Origin: Magnetospirillum sulfuroxidans
GTDB lineage: Bacteria > Pseudomonadota > Alphaproteobacteria > Rhodospirillales > Magnetospirillaceae
DNA: 64,000 nucleotides
Assembly: GCF_018224925.1 (NCBI RefSeq)
Contig: NZ_JAGTUF010000005.1
Coordinates: 153,578 to 217,577, forward strand
Direction of reading: 5' to 3'
How positions within the stretch are numbered: the first letter of the stretch is position 1; each line of letters begins with the position of its first letter. This document shows positions 9,425 through 19,469 of this stretch, piece after piece. Both the position numbers and the translations under genes were made by a program. The notes below the pieces were generated by a model. It was given only the letters and a program-made list of their open reading frames with translations, did no database searches and was not told the origin of the DNA.

Positions 9425-11155
9425 TCAGGCGGCTTGCACCTCGCGACCAACCAAAGTGAGGTGGACCGGCTTGCGGCGCGGCAGCGAGAAACTAAAGGTA
9501 CTGCCTTCGCCCAATTGCGACTCGACACAGACCCGGCCGCCCATGTGCTCGACCATGCGGCGGACGATGGCCAAGCCGATCCCGGTGCCGGAATGGCCGT
9601 CAATGCCTTCCAGCCGGTGAAAAATCTCGAACAGGCGGACCCGATCATAGGGATCGATGCCGGCGCCGTTATCGATCACCGAAAACACCAGTTGATCGCC
9701 TTCGCAGGCAACGCTTACCCGGATCACCGGCTTGCGCGAATGGGCGTGATAGCGAATGGCGTTGTCGAGCAATTGGGTGAATATTTCCGTCAACGCCCGC
9801 TCGTCGATCGCCGCCGAAGGCATGGGATCAACCAAGATACTGGCCCCGGCGGCCCGAATTTGTTCGCCCAGACGATCCATGGCGGTGCCGATCGCCGCGC
9901 CGACAGCCACTTCGCCATCGGATTCGGGCATTTGATCGACGGCGACAAACGCCTCAAGATCCTTGACCAGCTTGCGCATGCGCTGCGCCCCATCGACCAC
10001 ATGGGCGACATAGCCCCTGCCTTCGTCATCCAGGGCCGAAGCCACATGGCTGGACAAGAGCTGGGCATAAGCGACGACCCGGCGCAGCGGTTCTTGCAAA
10101 TCATGCGCGGCCACTTCGGCGATGCGTTCAAGATCAGCCACATAACGGCGCAGACGGACCCGGCTGGCCAACAATTCCGATTTTTTCACCGCCAGATCGG
10201 CAGCGATGGATTCTTGCATCTTGACCATTCGGTACAACACCAGCAGCGCCGCCCCCAAGGCGAAGCTGACAATGCCGCCAATCAGCAGATGCCACGTCCG
10301 CGACCGATCATACACGGCCAAAGCCTCGGATTTGGCCCGCCCGACCAGCACCGAGAGCGGTAGGCTGGGCAACGGACGCAGGCTGACGATACGTTCGGTC
10401 CGATCCAACGGCCCCAAAGCCTGCACCGTCACCGCCTGACGCGCCTGAACCGCGTCAAGGACAGCGCCGCCGTCCAAATTGCGCCCCAGAAACGCGCCAC
10501 CGCCATTAGAGGCAACCCGAGCCACGCCATCGGTGCCGATCACCGCGATAACGCCGTTGTCACCGACATTAATCGAGCCGTAAATCTCGCCCAGATAATT
10601 GGGATCGAGGGAGATCACCAAAACCCCGGCGAAATTACCGTTGGTGTCATCCAGACGACGGGTCAGCTGAATGGACCATTTGCCCGAAGTCCGGCCCAGA
10701 ACCGGCTTACTGACAAATAATTGATCGCTATTGTCCTGGCGGTGAACGCGAAAATGTTCACGGTCGGACAGGTCCACCGGCTTAAAGCCAGGGACATTGC
10801 TGTCAGCCAGCCACCCCTTGGCATCAATGCGGGCGATCTGGACTGAAACCCGCTTCAAGATGACGTTGTTGGCCACCGAGCGGTTAAGGTCGAAGTGAAC
10901 GGGGTCTTGCTGGAACTCGGCGCGCAAATAAAGCAACGTCTGGTCAAGCCCGGCGATGGTCCGCTGGATATGTTCGTCGAAAGCGCGGGCCAGATTGGCG
11001 GTATCGGCGCGCGTATCGGCCAAGACCCGCTGATGCTCGGAATTCAGGCTGGCGATGATGCCGATCCAGACCAGCAGCAACAGCACGATACCGAACACGG
11101 CAACCGCACGGGCGCCATGGAACTTGACCGCACCGACGGGGGCGGCGCCGATCAT
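9425..11155 (-). CDS. Cache-domain sensor histidine kinase
   Basis: 576 residues. Membrane segments at about 16-37 and 289-309 enclose a double-Cache (PDC) periplasmic sensor domain, with DREHFRVHR and the DPNYLGEIY-type strand typical of dCache_1. The cytoplasmic part has a HisKA domain with H-box AAHDLQEPLRR (His351) and a HATPase_c domain with DNGAGI and GTGIGLAIV. It is divergent from the OmpR-type regulator at 11427, with a 271-bp shared upstream region, so the two are plausible partners. The signal is unknown; Cache domains usually bind small metabolites. Confidence 0.88.
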   Translation of the reverse strand: MIGAAPVGAVKFHGARAVAVFGIVLLLLVWIGIIASLNSEHQRVLADTRADTANLARAFDEHIQRTIAGLDQTLLYLRAEFQQDPVHFDLNRSVANNVILKRVSVQIARIDAKGWLADSNVPGFKPVDLSDREHFRVHRQDNSDQLFVSKPVLGRTSGKWSIQLTRRLDDTNGNFAGVLVISLDPNYLGEIYGSINVGDNGVIAVIGTDGVARVASNGGGAFLGRNLDGGAVLDAVQARQAVTVQALGPLDRTERIVSLRPLPSLPLSVLVGRAKSEALAVYDRSRTWHLLIGGIVSFALGAALLVLYRMVKMQESIAADLAVKKSELLASRVRLRRYVADLERIAEVAAHDLQEPLRRVVAYAQLLSSHVASALDDEGRGYVAHVVDGAQRMRKLVKDLEAFVAVDQMPESDGEVAVGAAIGTAMDRLGEQIRAAGASILVDPMPSAAIDERALTEIFTQLLDNAIRYHAHSRKPVIRVSVACEGDQLVFSVIDNGAGIDPYDRVRLFEIFHRLEGIDGHSGTGIGLAIVRRMVEHMGGRVCVESQLGEGSTFSFSLPRRKPVHLTLVGREVQAA

Positions 11156-11369
11156 CGCCGTCCTTCCCGCAAATGTGTGGCCGCCGCCTTGGTCTTGGGA
11201 CTAAAGTCCAAGTCCAACGCCCATCCCTGTGCGGCGGCGGCCATCCCGAGGTTCCGGGAAACGGCTCTGTGGTCGTGTTGCGTGGATATTGTCACGCTGG
11301 ACCTCCTCAATTCGTGGGGCTAGTTATAACTCGCCCCTTTCAATGGAATATCGGGTGTGCTTGAATTCG

Positions 11370-11398
11370 TGTGAAACACGGTGTGAACAAGGTGTAAA
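11370..11398. promoter_or_regulatory. Three direct TGTGAA-type repeats upstream of the response regulator
   Basis: TGTGAA at 11370 and 11382 and TGTAAA at 11393 recur at 12- and 11-bp spacing, about one helical turn, 29-57 bp before the GTG of the OmpR-type gene. Such phased direct repeats are the usual binding arrangement of OmpR/PhoB-family dimers, so autoregulation is a reasonable inference. Confidence 0.5.
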
Positions 11399-11426
11399 CA
11401 CCTGCCGGTAGAGAGGGAGAAAAACG

Positions 11427-12137
11427 GTGAACGGACCAGCCAAAGCGCATGTCCTGATCGTCGAGGATGAACCGGTCACCCGTGCGAAGCTGGCCGCTCA
11501 CCTCATTTCCGAGGGCTTCCAGGTCAGCGAGGCGGCCGACGCCCGCGACATGCGCGCCATCGTTTCGCGCACGGTTCCCGACGTCGTTTTGCTCGATATT
11601 AATTTGCCGGATGAAAGCGGCCTGATCCTGGCCCGCGATCTGCGGGCCAAATCATCGGTCGGAATCATCTTGGTGACCGCCCGCCAGGACGAAACCGACC
11701 GCATCGTCGGCCTGGAATTGGGGGCCGATGATTACATCACCAAACCGTTCAACGCGCGGGAACTGGCGGTACGGGTCCGTAACCTGATCCGCCGCGTTGC
11801 CCCGTCCATGGCGGCCGAGCGTCAGGCCAGCGGCGTCTATACATTTTCCGGCTGGAAACTTGATTGCGACGCCCGCCAGCTGATTTCCGCCCAGGGCGAG
11901 GCGGTACGCCTGACCCGCGGCGAATTCGACGTGCTGGCCGCGCTGGCCCGCAATGCCGGGCGGGCCTTGACCCGCGACCAGTTGTTGGACCTGACCCAGC
12001 ATGACGGCGAAGCGGTGATCGACCGCACCATCGACGTGCTGGTCGGTCGCTTGCGCCGCAAGATCGAAGCCGACCCCAAGCACCCGGCGATCATCGTCAC
12101 CGTTCACGGTATCGGCTATCGCTTGGCTGGAGCTTAG
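11427..12137 (+). CDS. OmpR-family response regulator, TorR/ArcA-like
   Basis: 236 residues. The receiver domain (about 8-122) has acidic residues in VEDE, phosphoacceptor Asp57 in VLLDINLPD, and Lys in ITKPF. A C-terminal winged helix (about 140-232) ends with the recognition-helix and wing pattern RTIDVLVGRLRRKIE and GIGYRL. The first strand HVLIVEDEPVTRAKL is close to TorR/ArcA proteins. The GTG start follows GAGAGGGA. It is divergent from the Cache kinase at 9425. The target genes are unknown. Confidence 0.9.
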   Translation: MNGPAKAHVLIVEDEPVTRAKLAAHLISEGFQVSEAADARDMRAIVSRTVPDVVLLDINLPDESGLILARDLRAKSSVGIILVTARQDETDRIVGLELGADDYITKPFNARELAVRVRNLIRRVAPSMAAERQASGVYTFSGWKLDCDARQLISAQGEAVRLTRGEFDVLAALARNAGRALTRDQLLDLTQHDGEAVIDRTIDVLVGRLRRKIEADPKHPAIIVTVHGIGYRLAGA

Positions 12138-12140
12138 CTC

Positions 12141-14027
12141 CTAAACCACCACTTCGTTAAGCGCCTTGAGCGAACGGTCCCACAATTCGCTCAAATCCTT
12201 GGCCAGATCCAAGGCGCTGCCGTCGCGGGCGCGGGCCGCGTTCTCGATGGCCCGGCAGCGGGCGGCCAAGGCCAACAGATGCAGGCTCGAGGCAGCCGAG
12301 GCCAACCGATGCACCGGCGACGCCAACCCCTCCAGATCGTCGGCGGCGGCCCGGATCAACGCCGCCTCCAGATCCTGAACCGAGGAACGCCCGAACAGAT
12401 CGACCAGCCCGCGCATGCGTTCATGGCCAAGGTCGCGCAGATCGGCCAGCAAATCGGGCAGATTGACCAGGGCCGGCCCACTGCTTGATTGCCGTTGGCC
12501 TGCCGCGGTCCCGCCAGCCATGATGCCGGCGACCTCTTCGACCCGGAACGGTTTGGCCAGACAGCCGTCGATGCCGGCTTCGCGCCAGGCGCGCACGTCC
12601 TGTTCCACCGGATTGGCGGTCAAGAGCCAGATATGCTGCGCCGGATCGGCGCCGGGAAGGGCGCGCAGCCGCCGCGCTACTTCCAACCCATCCATGTCGG
12701 GCATGTGCTTATCCAGCAAAATCAGGTCGAAACGGCGATGGCGGGCCAGTTCCAGGGCGGTGGGGCCATCGGCGGCGGTAACCGCCTGATGACCGTGACG
12801 TTCCAGCAAACCCGAGGCGACCTGCAAATTGACGGCATTGTCATCGACCAGCAGCACCAGTTGCGGCAGCATGGTCTGAATTTCCACTGGCGGCTTTGCG
12901 ATCGACTGCCCCTGAGGATCGGCGAAGGGAATCTGGAACCAAAATTGCGTGCCGCTGCCGGGGTGGCTGTCAAAGCCGATTTCACCGCCCATCAGGGTGA
13001 CCAGACGCTTGCAGATGGCCAGTCCCAGACCGGCCCCGCCATAGCGCCGCGCCACCGACGAATCGGCCTGGCTGAATTCCTGAAACAAGATGTCGCGGGC
13101 TTCCTCGGGGATACCGATGCCGGTATCGGACACGGTGATGCGCACGGTCCCCTGCGGCTCGACCGGCGCCACCGCGATCATCACCAGACCATGATCGGTG
13201 AATTTGATGGCGTTGCCGACAAGATTGAGCAAAACCTGACGCAGCCGCAGCGGGTCGCCCAACACCTCACGCGGGACTTCGGGCGGGAAACGACAGCCCA
13301 GCGTCAACCCTTTGTCGGCGGCGCGCGGGGCCATCAGCAGGCGGATATCCTCGACCATGTTCAGCAGATCGAAAGCGGCGGTCTCCAGGGTCAGGCCATC
13401 GGCTTCCAGGCGGGAAAAGTCCAAGATGTCGTTGACCAGCCCCAGCAGCAATTCACCCGACGACACCACGGTTTCGGCGAACACCTTTTGCCGTTGGTCC
13501 AAGGCGGTGTCCAGCAACAGCCGGGCCATGCCCAAGATGCCGTTCAACGGCGTCCGAATTTCGTGACCGACCGTAGCCAGGAACAGGGATTTGGCTTGTG
13601 CCGCCGCTTCCGCCTTGTCACGGGCCTCGCGCAGGGCCTGCTCGGCGTTCTTGCGCTCCACCGCATAACGCACCACCCGCGACAGAATGAAACCGTCGTC
13701 GCGCCCCTTGACCAGATAATCCTGGGCGCCGTGCTTCAACGCCTCGATCGCCTGGGAATCGTCATCGTTGCCGGTCAGCACCACCACCGCCATGTCGGGG
13801 GCGGCGTCGGTCAGCGCCCGCAAGGTATCCAGGCCAGAGGAATCGGGCAGCGACAGATCGGCCAGCACGACGTTGAACCCGCCCTGGGCGATACGTTCCA
13901 CCGCCTGGGACAGCTTCGAGCAGATTTCCACCGAAAACACCGTCCGCGGCGCCTTGCGCAACATCAGATCGACCAGCCGGGCATCGGCGGGATCGTCTTC
14001 CAACAGCAAGACGCGGATGGCGTCCAT
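12141..14027 (-). CDS. Hybrid histidine kinase: REC-HisKA-HATPase-REC-Hpt
   Basis: 628 residues, no membrane segment, so cytoplasmic. The order is receiver 1 (4-118, Asp57 in LADLSLPD), HisKA ([10 protein letters not shown], His155), HATPase_c (about 260-370, [15 protein letters not shown]), receiver 2 (about 388-505, Asp439 in [11 protein letters not shown]) and a C-terminal Hpt domain (His573 in [11 protein letters not shown]). It carries a complete phosphorelay in one chain and can accept phosphate from an upstream kinase through receiver 1. The ATG at 14027 is two bases behind the stop of the preceding receiver gene, which suggests translational coupling; a longer reading from 14060 overlaps that gene and is less likely. 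Confidence 0.9.
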   Translation of the reverse strand: MDAIRVLLLEDDPADARLVDLMLRKAPRTVFSVEICSKLSQAVERIAQGGFNVVLADLSLPDSSGLDTLRALTDAAPDMAVVVLTGNDDDSQAIEALKHGAQDYLVKGRDDGFILSRVVRYAVERKNAEQALREARDKAEAAAQAKSLFLATVGHEIRTPLNGILGMARLLLDTALDQRQKVFAETVVSSGELLLGLVNDILDFSRLEADGLTLETAAFDLLNMVEDIRLLMAPRAADKGLTLGCRFPPEVPREVLGDPLRLRQVLLNLVGNAIKFTDHGLVMIAVAPVEPQGTVRITVSDTGIGIPEEARDILFQEFSQADSSVARRYGGAGLGLAICKRLVTLMGGEIGFDSHPGSGTQFWFQIPFADPQGQSIAKPPVEIQTMLPQLVLLVDDNAVNLQVASGLLERHGHQAVTAADGPTALELARHRRFDLILLDKHMPDMDGLEVARRLRALPGADPAQHIWLLTANPVEQDVRAWREAGIDGCLAKPFRVEEVAGIMAGGTAAGQRQSSSGPALVNLPDLLADLRDLGHERMRGLVDLFGRSSVQDLEAALIRAAADDLEGLASPVHRLASAASSLHLLALAARCRAIENAARARDGSALDLAKDLSELWDRSLKALNEVVV

Positions 14028-14029
14028 GG

Positions 14030-14479
14030 TCAGGCGGGAAGCCGGACGATGTCGAACCAATAGGTTTCCATCGTGTGGATATGATGGGCGAATTCGTCGG
14101 CATCCATGGGTTTGCTGATAAAGCTGTTGGCGCCAAGATTGTAACTGCGAACGATATCGCGCTCGGCTTCCGAGGTGGACAGCACGATCACCGGAATACC
14201 GCGCAGGGCCGGATCGTTCTTGAGTTCCTGCAAAATCTCGTGCCCGGAACGGCCGGGCAAATTAAGGTCGAGCAAGATCAGATGCGGTCGCGGCGATTCG
14301 GTGAAATTGGCGCCGATCCGACGTAAAAAGCCAAAAGCCTCGGCGGAATCCCGAGCATGGTGCAAGGTGACCGCATGACGGCCTTTGCGCAAGGCGATGC
14401 GCACCAATCCGGCATCGGCCAGATCGTCCTCCACCAGCAAAATGTGATACCCGCCCTCGACGTTTCGCATGCCCACCAT
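14030..14479 (-). CDS. Stand-alone receiver protein, Rcp1-like
   Basis: 149 residues, a single receiver domain with no output. Acidic VEDD, phosphoacceptor Asp71 in [13 protein letters not shown], Thr/Ser switch in VLSTSE and Lys in SKPMD are all present. The [14 protein letters not shown] pattern is that of phytochrome-type Rcp1 receivers, which usually pair with kinases like the one at 14537. It sits between that kinase and the hybrid kinase at 12141, all in one direction, and probably shuttles phosphate between them. The start may be the second ATG at 14470. Confidence 0.88.
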   Translation of the reverse strand: MVGMRNVEGGYHILLVEDDLADAGLVRIALRKGRHAVTLHHARDSAEAFGFLRRIGANFTESPRPHLILLDLNLPGRSGHEILQELKNDPALRGIPVIVLSTSEAERDIVRSYNLGANSFISKPMDADEFAHHIHTMETYWFDIVRLPA

Positions 14480-14536
14480 CCCAATAGCCTACAGGGTCCG
14501 GCAATTCCCGCCGCCCCGCAAGCGTAATTTTACGAT

Positions 14537-16582
14537 TCACAACCCCAAGGTGGTGACCTGCCTGCGCATTTTCGGCCAAGTGAAACGGAAGGTGGCGCCA
14601 CCGTCTGGCGTGTTTTCCACCCAGATTTCGCCGCCTTGACGTTCGACGATCTTGCGGCAAATGGCCAGACCAATCCCCGTTCCTTCATATTCATGGCGGC
14701 CGTGCAGGCGCTGAAAAATACCAAAGGCGCGCTCGCGGTGTTCCGGTGGAATGCCGATGCCGTTGTCGATGACGCTGAATTGCCAAAAGGCCCCCAGGTC
14801 CCGACACTTGATGGCGATGTGCGGCACCTGTTCGGCATTGCGATATTTCAGCGCATTGCCGATCAGGTTCTGGAACAAGCGGGTCAATTCACCGGAATCG
14901 CCCTCGACCACCGGCAAGCCGTCGGGAACGTCGACGATTGCCTGGGTCTCGTCAACTTCGGCTTGCAGGTCCAAAAGCGACAGATCAATCATTCGCCCGG
15001 TATCCACCGGGCCGTCGGCGACGCGGCGACCGACACGGGAATAGGTCAGCAGATCGGTAATCAGCGCATCCATGCGCTTAACCCCATCGCGGATGAAATC
15101 CATGAATTCACGGGTTTCGTCGTCCAGCTTATCCTCAATGGAATCCTCGATCAGGGTCAGATAGGACCTGACCGTACGCAAGGGCTGTCGCAGATCGTGT
15201 GATGCCACATAGGCGAATTGTTCAAGTTCTTCGTTCGAGCGTTTCAGATCGCGGACCACCCCATCCAGTTGGTCTTCCATGCGCTGGCGTTCGGTGATGT
15301 CTTGGATGGTCGCATCGACGCGGATGGGGTGACCTTCGTCATCGCGGGCGACCTCGGCTCGGAACTGCGCCACCCGCTCGACGCCATCGCCGCGAATGAT
15401 GCGAAACTCTTCGACCACGCGGCGGCCGCCGGCCTGGAGCGCGGCATCGATCGCCGTCGCCAGCCGGGTTCGATCATCGGGATGAATACGGTCGAAAAAC
15501 ACTTCGCGGCTGGCGCTGACATCGGCTGGATTAAGCCCCAAGATGGCATGGAACTGCTCGGACCACACTTGGCGGCTTTGGCCCGGCTCCCAGATGGCGC
15601 TGCCCACCTGGGCGACGCGCTCGGCATTGGACAGCAAGGCCTGGCTGCGCTGATCAAGGTCGCGATAAGCTTGGTCCAAGCGCTCGACCATGCCGGCAAA
15701 GGCTTTCCCCAAACGGGCGATTTCGTCATCGCCGGCGACATGGAAATCAACACTGCCGCCGGCGTCGAAGGCAAAGGCGGTGGCGGCGTCGGCCAACCCC
15801 GACAAGGTCCGGGTCAAGCGCCGGCTGGTGATGGTGGCCAAGGCCACCGCCAGCGCGGTGGCGGCGGCGCCGATAATCGACAGCCACAAAGCATATTGCC
15901 CCAACGGCAGGTCCAGATCGGCGGCGTCGGCGCCGATGCGCACGACCATCTGACCACGACCGAAACCGTTGGGAAGCATCACCTCGGCCTCGGCGACAAC
16001 CGAGCTGACGGTCAGCTTTTCCCCCCAAGCGGCGGAAGCTTCGCGGCCCCCGACCCGCACCACCAATTGGCCGCCATCATTGCCGCGGCTTCCTGCCAGC
16101 CGCCGGGTCAGATGATCCAGCCGCACGCTCCACACCAACGCCTTGCTGGGGCTGGCCACCCCCGTATTGATGGCCTGCATCATCTCGATCGTGCCGCCAT
16201 TTTCCGCCGACAACCGACCCGCGCCGACCCCCAAAATCATCGCCGCCTTGTTCCAGTCGCCCAGATCGGCCATGCCGAGATAGCGGACGTTGACCGGGAT
16301 CGCGCCGATTCGGACATTTTCGCTGGTGCCAACGCTGCGGTCGCCGCGTTCGCTCATGCCGGTGGCGATGGTATCCAAGATCCCCGAGACATGGACGGCC
16401 CGCGCCTGGGCCAGTTCGCCCATCTGCCGCTCGACCTGAGCCCGCATCATCCCCGAGGCCACCAACCAGGCCCCGACCCCCATGCAGACGACAAAAAACA
16501 AAGCCAATGCCGAGGTGGCCGCCGCCACTCGGGTGGAAAGTCGCTGACTGAGACCGCCGATCACGATAGACGCCATTCCCAA
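14537..16582 (-). CDS. Membrane sensor histidine kinase with HAMP and PAS
   Basis: 681 residues. Membrane segments at about 18-43 and 230-250 enclose a periplasmic region without recognised fold. HAMP (about 250-305), a PAS/PAC pair (about 325-435, with IHPDDRTRL), HisKA of the phytochrome-associated type (ASHDLRQPLR, His462) and HATPase_c (DNGIGI, GTGIGLAIC) follow. First gene of a probable operon with the receiver at 14030 and the hybrid kinase at 12141. It is divergent from the Nudix gene at 16617 with only 34 bp between. Confidence 0.9.
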   Translation of the reverse strand: MGMASIVIGGLSQRLSTRVAAATSALALFFVVCMGVGAWLVASGMMRAQVERQMGELAQARAVHVSGILDTIATGMSERGDRSVGTSENVRIGAIPVNVRYLGMADLGDWNKAAMILGVGAGRLSAENGGTIEMMQAINTGVASPSKALVWSVRLDHLTRRLAGSRGNDGGQLVVRVGGREASAAWGEKLTVSSVVAEAEVMLPNGFGRGQMVVRIGADAADLDLPLGQYALWLSIIGAAATALAVALATITSRRLTRTLSGLADAATAFAFDAGGSVDFHVAGDDEIARLGKAFAGMVERLDQAYRDLDQRSQALLSNAERVAQVGSAIWEPGQSRQVWSEQFHAILGLNPADVSASREVFFDRIHPDDRTRLATAIDAALQAGGRRVVEEFRIIRGDGVERVAQFRAEVARDDEGHPIRVDATIQDITERQRMEDQLDGVVRDLKRSNEELEQFAYVASHDLRQPLRTVRSYLTLIEDSIEDKLDDETREFMDFIRDGVKRMDALITDLLTYSRVGRRVADGPVDTGRMIDLSLLDLQAEVDETQAIVDVPDGLPVVEGDSGELTRLFQNLIGNALKYRNAEQVPHIAIKCRDLGAFWQFSVIDNGIGIPPEHRERAFGIFQRLHGRHEYEGTGIGLAICRKIVERQGGEIWVENTPDGGATFRFTWPKMRRQVTTLGL

Positions 16583-16616
16583 TTACATAAGCTTTATCGC
16601 GACCATAGGACTAGCC

Positions 16617-17081
16617 ATGCCTGCCAGCAAGCTTGCTATACTGGCGAACATGAACCGCGACTACCCCACCACCCCGTTGCCGGCGGTCCTTGCCGCCGTC
16701 ACCCGCGACACCCGCCTTGCCTTGGTGCAGCGGAGCAAGGAAGAGCCCCCACGCCGCTGGGGCTTGCCCGGCGGCCTGATCGAACTCGGCGAAAGCCCGA
16801 CACAGGCCGCTTTGCGTGAACTGCATGAGGAAACCGGCATCATCGCCACCGCCGGCGCCGTCATCGACGTTTTCGACATGATCCGCCGCGACGCCGACGG
16901 CCGGGTTCGTCAGCATTTCCTGATTTTGGTGGTGCAATGCCAATGGCGACACGGCGAAGGCGCCGCCGCCAGCGATGCCGCCGCCTTTGGTTGGTTCGAC
17001 CGCGCCGCCATCGCCCGGCTGGAACATGTCCATGACGCCTTGCCCGGCCTTGCCGATTGCCTGCTGGGGCATGCGCCATGA
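16617..17081 (+). CDS. Nudix hydrolase
   Basis: 154 residues. The Nudix box is complete: GGLIELGESP at its start and RELHEETGI at its end, matching GX5EX7REUXEEXGU. These enzymes hydrolyse nucleoside-diphosphate derivatives. The WGLPGG segment resembles ADP-ribose pyrophosphatase and MutT-like sanitation enzymes, but the substrate cannot be fixed from sequence. The ATG at 16617 follows AGGA at a good distance; an internal ATG at 16650 is an alternative. It overlaps the next gene by four bases (ATGA), so the two are translationally coupled. Confidence 0.9.
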   Translation: MPASKLAILANMNRDYPTTPLPAVLAAVTRDTRLALVQRSKEEPPRRWGLPGGLIELGESPTQAALRELHEETGIIATAGAVIDVFDMIRRDADGRVRQHFLILVVQCQWRHGEGAAASDAAAFGWFDRAAIARLEHVHDALPGLADCLLGHAP

Positions 17082-18562
17082 GCCAAGACGAGGTGCTGCG
17101 CTTTCTCGCCGATCCCGCCACCCATGACGGCACCCCGCCCGAGCGCCTGGAAACCCACATCTCGGTGATTTTCCTGGCCGGAGAAAAAGCCTGGAAGCTG
17201 AAAAAGGCGGTCAAGCTGTCGTTTCTGGATTTCAGCACCCTGGCTTTGCGTCACGCCGCCTGCCTGTCGGAACTGGCCGTCAATCGTGACGCCGCACCAG
17301 AAATTTACCTGGGCGTGACCCCCGTCACCCGCGCCGCCGACGGCGCCCTGCGTCTGGGAGGGGACGGCGAGGTGGTGGAATGGCTGGTGGCCATGCGCCG
17401 CTTTGGCCAAACTGACCTATTGTCGGAATTGCTGCGGCGAAATCAGGTGGACCGCGCCTTGATCCAACAGGTGGCCGCCGCCACCTGGCAGGCCCACCAA
17501 GCGGCAGCGCATCGTCCCGACAAGGGCGGCGCCGCCGGCCTGAACTGGGTGATCGACACCAACGCCACCGCCCTGACCGCCCACGCCCACATCCTGCCCA
17601 CGGCAAGGACCCGATCCTTGACCGAGGCGTCGCGCGCGGCCGTCGTCCGGCTGACGCCCTTGCTGGAAAGCCGCCGCGCCAATGGCAAGGTGCGGTGGTG
17701 TCACGGCGATCTGCATTGCGGCAACATCTGCCTGTACCAGGGCCACCCGACCTTGTTCGATGCCATCGAGTTTTCCGAAGACATCGCCTGCATCGACGTC
17801 TTTTACGATCTGGCCTTCTTGTTGATGGACCTGGATCATCGCGGCGCCCGCATTCTGGCCAGCCATGCCCTCAACCATTACCTGGATTTGTCGGGCGATT
17901 ACCTGGGGGTGACGCTGCTGCCGCTGCTGCTGAGCCTGCGCGCGGCCATCCGCGCCCATGTGGCCGCCGCCATGGGACAGGCCGACGACGCCACCGTCTA
18001 TCTGGACGAGGCCTTGGCCTATCTGTCTCCGCCCCGGCCGCGCCTGCTGGCGGTGGGCGGATTGTCGGGCAGCGGCAAATCGCGCATGGGCCGCGAATTG
18101 GCGCCGTTCCTGGCGGTCCCCGGCGCGGCGGTGGTGCGCTCGGACGCCTTGCGCAAACAGATCGTCGGCGCCGGCTTGCTGGAGCGGCTGCCGCCCCAGG
18201 CCTATGATGCCAAGACCGGTCGGCGCACGTATGCCGCCCTCTACGACATCTGCGAAACCCTGCTGCGCGCCGGCCATTCGGTGGTTGCCGACGCGGTCTT
18301 CGCCAAACCCGAACAACGTGCCGCCATTGCCGCGGTGGCGGCGCGGGCCGGCGTCCCCTTTGACGGGTTATGGCTATGGACCGAGCCGGAACTGGCCGAA
18401 CAACGCATCCAGGAACGCAAGGCCAATGTGTCCGACGCCACCGTGGACATTTTGCGCCGCCAGCTTACCATTGATTTGGGACCGATGGATTGGTCCCGCA
18501 TCCATACCGGCGGCTCCAAGGATGAAGCCGTGACGGCGGGACGGGCCGCGTTGTGCTTATAG
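17078..18562 (+). CDS. Bifunctional aminoglycoside-phosphotransferase-like / AAA ATP-binding protein
   Basis: 494 residues. The N-terminal two thirds (to about 330) have a protein-kinase-like phosphotransferase fold with WKLKKAVKL (nucleotide-binding Lys) and the catalytic loop WCHGDLHCGNICL. The C-terminal third is a P-loop kinase-like domain with GLSGSGKSRMGREL. This fusion (COG2187 plus COG0645) is widespread in proteobacteria but its substrate is not established; resistance to aminoglycosides should not be assumed. The start overlaps the Nudix stop by four bases. Confidence 0.85.
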   Translation: MSQDEVLRFLADPATHDGTPPERLETHISVIFLAGEKAWKLKKAVKLSFLDFSTLALRHAACLSELAVNRDAAPEIYLGVTPVTRAADGALRLGGDGEVVEWLVAMRRFGQTDLLSELLRRNQVDRALIQQVAAATWQAHQAAAHRPDKGGAAGLNWVIDTNATALTAHAHILPTARTRSLTEASRAAVVRLTPLLESRRANGKVRWCHGDLHCGNICLYQGHPTLFDAIEFSEDIACIDVFYDLAFLLMDLDHRGARILASHALNHYLDLSGDYLGVTLLPLLLSLRAAIRAHVAAAMGQADDATVYLDEALAYLSPPRPRLLAVGGLSGSGKSRMGRELAPFLAVPGAAVVRSDALRKQIVGAGLLERLPPQAYDAKTGRRTYAALYDICETLLRAGHSVVADAVFAKPEQRAAIAAVAARAGVPFDGLWLWTEPELAEQRIQERKANVSDATVDILRRQLTIDLGPMDWSRIHTGGSKDEAVTAGRAALCL

Positions 18563-18608
18563 GCGCTTAGGCGCATAATCGGATCATCAGCCTAAGGGGA
18601 GATTTGCC

Positions 18609-19469
18609 ATGTCCACCATCAAAACCATTCTGGCGCCCATCGCCGAAGCCGGCGCCGCGCCCGCACCCTTGGAGGCGGCATTTCGCTTGGCTGAATTGTT
18701 CAGCGCCCATGTCACCGTCTTGCATGTGCTGGCCGATCCCACCACCGCCGTACCGCTGATCGGTGAAGGCATGTCGGGGGCCATGGTCGAGGAAATGCTG
18801 AACGCCGCCGAGGCCCAATCGCGCGCCAGCGCCGATGCCGCCCGCGCCGTCTACGAGGATTTGCGGGCCCGTCACGGCATCGCCGTGCAGGCGGCGCCGC
18901 CGGCCGCGACCGTCACCACCGACTGGGTCGAAGTGGTCGGCCGCGAAGAAGAAGTCGTCGCCCATCGTGGCCGGGTCCACGATCTGGTGGTCATGGGCCA
19001 TGCCGGCGCCGGCAGCGACGATGCCTCGGGCCTCAGCCTCAACGCCGCCTTGCTCGATAGCGGCCGGCCGCTGTTGCTGGCTCCGGCCTCGATGCCGGCA
19101 TCCCTGGGCAAGCGGGTGGTCATCGCCTGGAACGGCAGCGCCGAATCAGGCCGTGCCGTCGCCGCCGCCCTGCCAATTCTGGAACAGGCCGAAGCCGTCA
19201 GCGTGCTGACCGTCAATGAACACGACACCATGGCCGGCGCCGACGACCTGATCGCCTTTTTGGGCTGGCATGGCATCAGCGCCAGCCACCAGGACATTCC
19301 CGCCGGCGGCAATGCCGGCATGGCGGTGCTGGATGCCTGCAAGAACGCCATGGCCGACCTGCTGGTGATGGGGGCCTATACCCATTCGCGTCTGCGTCAG
19401 CTGATCATGGGCGGCGTCACCCGCCACGTGTTGTCCCATGCCGACATTCCGGTCTTGCTAAGCCACTGA
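18609..19469 (+). CDS. Tandem universal stress protein
   Basis: 286 residues made of two UspA folds. The first (about 3-150) is divergent and lacks a clear ATP-binding motif. The second (about 160-286) ends with the alphaproteobacterial signature GAYTHSRLRQLIMGGVTRHV, matching the GX2GX9G(S/T) nucleotide-binding loop only loosely. Cytoplasmic; probably induced by stress or energy limitation. It is convergent with the methyltransferase gene and the two coding ends overlap by 12 bp. Confidence 0.9.
   Translation: MSTIKTILAPIAEAGAAPAPLEAAFRLAELFSAHVTVLHVLADPTTAVPLIGEGMSGAMVEEMLNAAEAQSRASADAARAVYEDLRARHGIAVQAAPPAATVTTDWVEVVGREEEVVAHRGRVHDLVVMGHAGAGSDDASGLSLNAALLDSGRPLLLAPASMPASLGKRVVIAWNGSAESGRAVAAALPILEQAEAVSVLTVNEHDTMAGADDLIAFLGWHGISASHQDIPAGGNAGMAVLDACKNAMADLLVMGAYTHSRLRQLIMGGVTRHVLSHADIPVLLSH

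Noticed and set aside
9302..10363. Plus-strand ORF of 353 codons
   Set aside because: Runs out of the hairpin array into the antisense of the Cache kinase; no recognisable domain.
12489..14063. Long plus-strand ORF of 524 codons
   Set aside because: It is antisense to the hybrid kinase, whose motifs are complete; the His/Gln/Gly-rich translation is typical of a GC-rich shadow frame.
15218..16819. Long plus-strand ORF of 533 codons
   Set aside because: Antisense to the HAMP/PAS kinase and overlaps the Nudix gene in another frame; no protein-like motifs.
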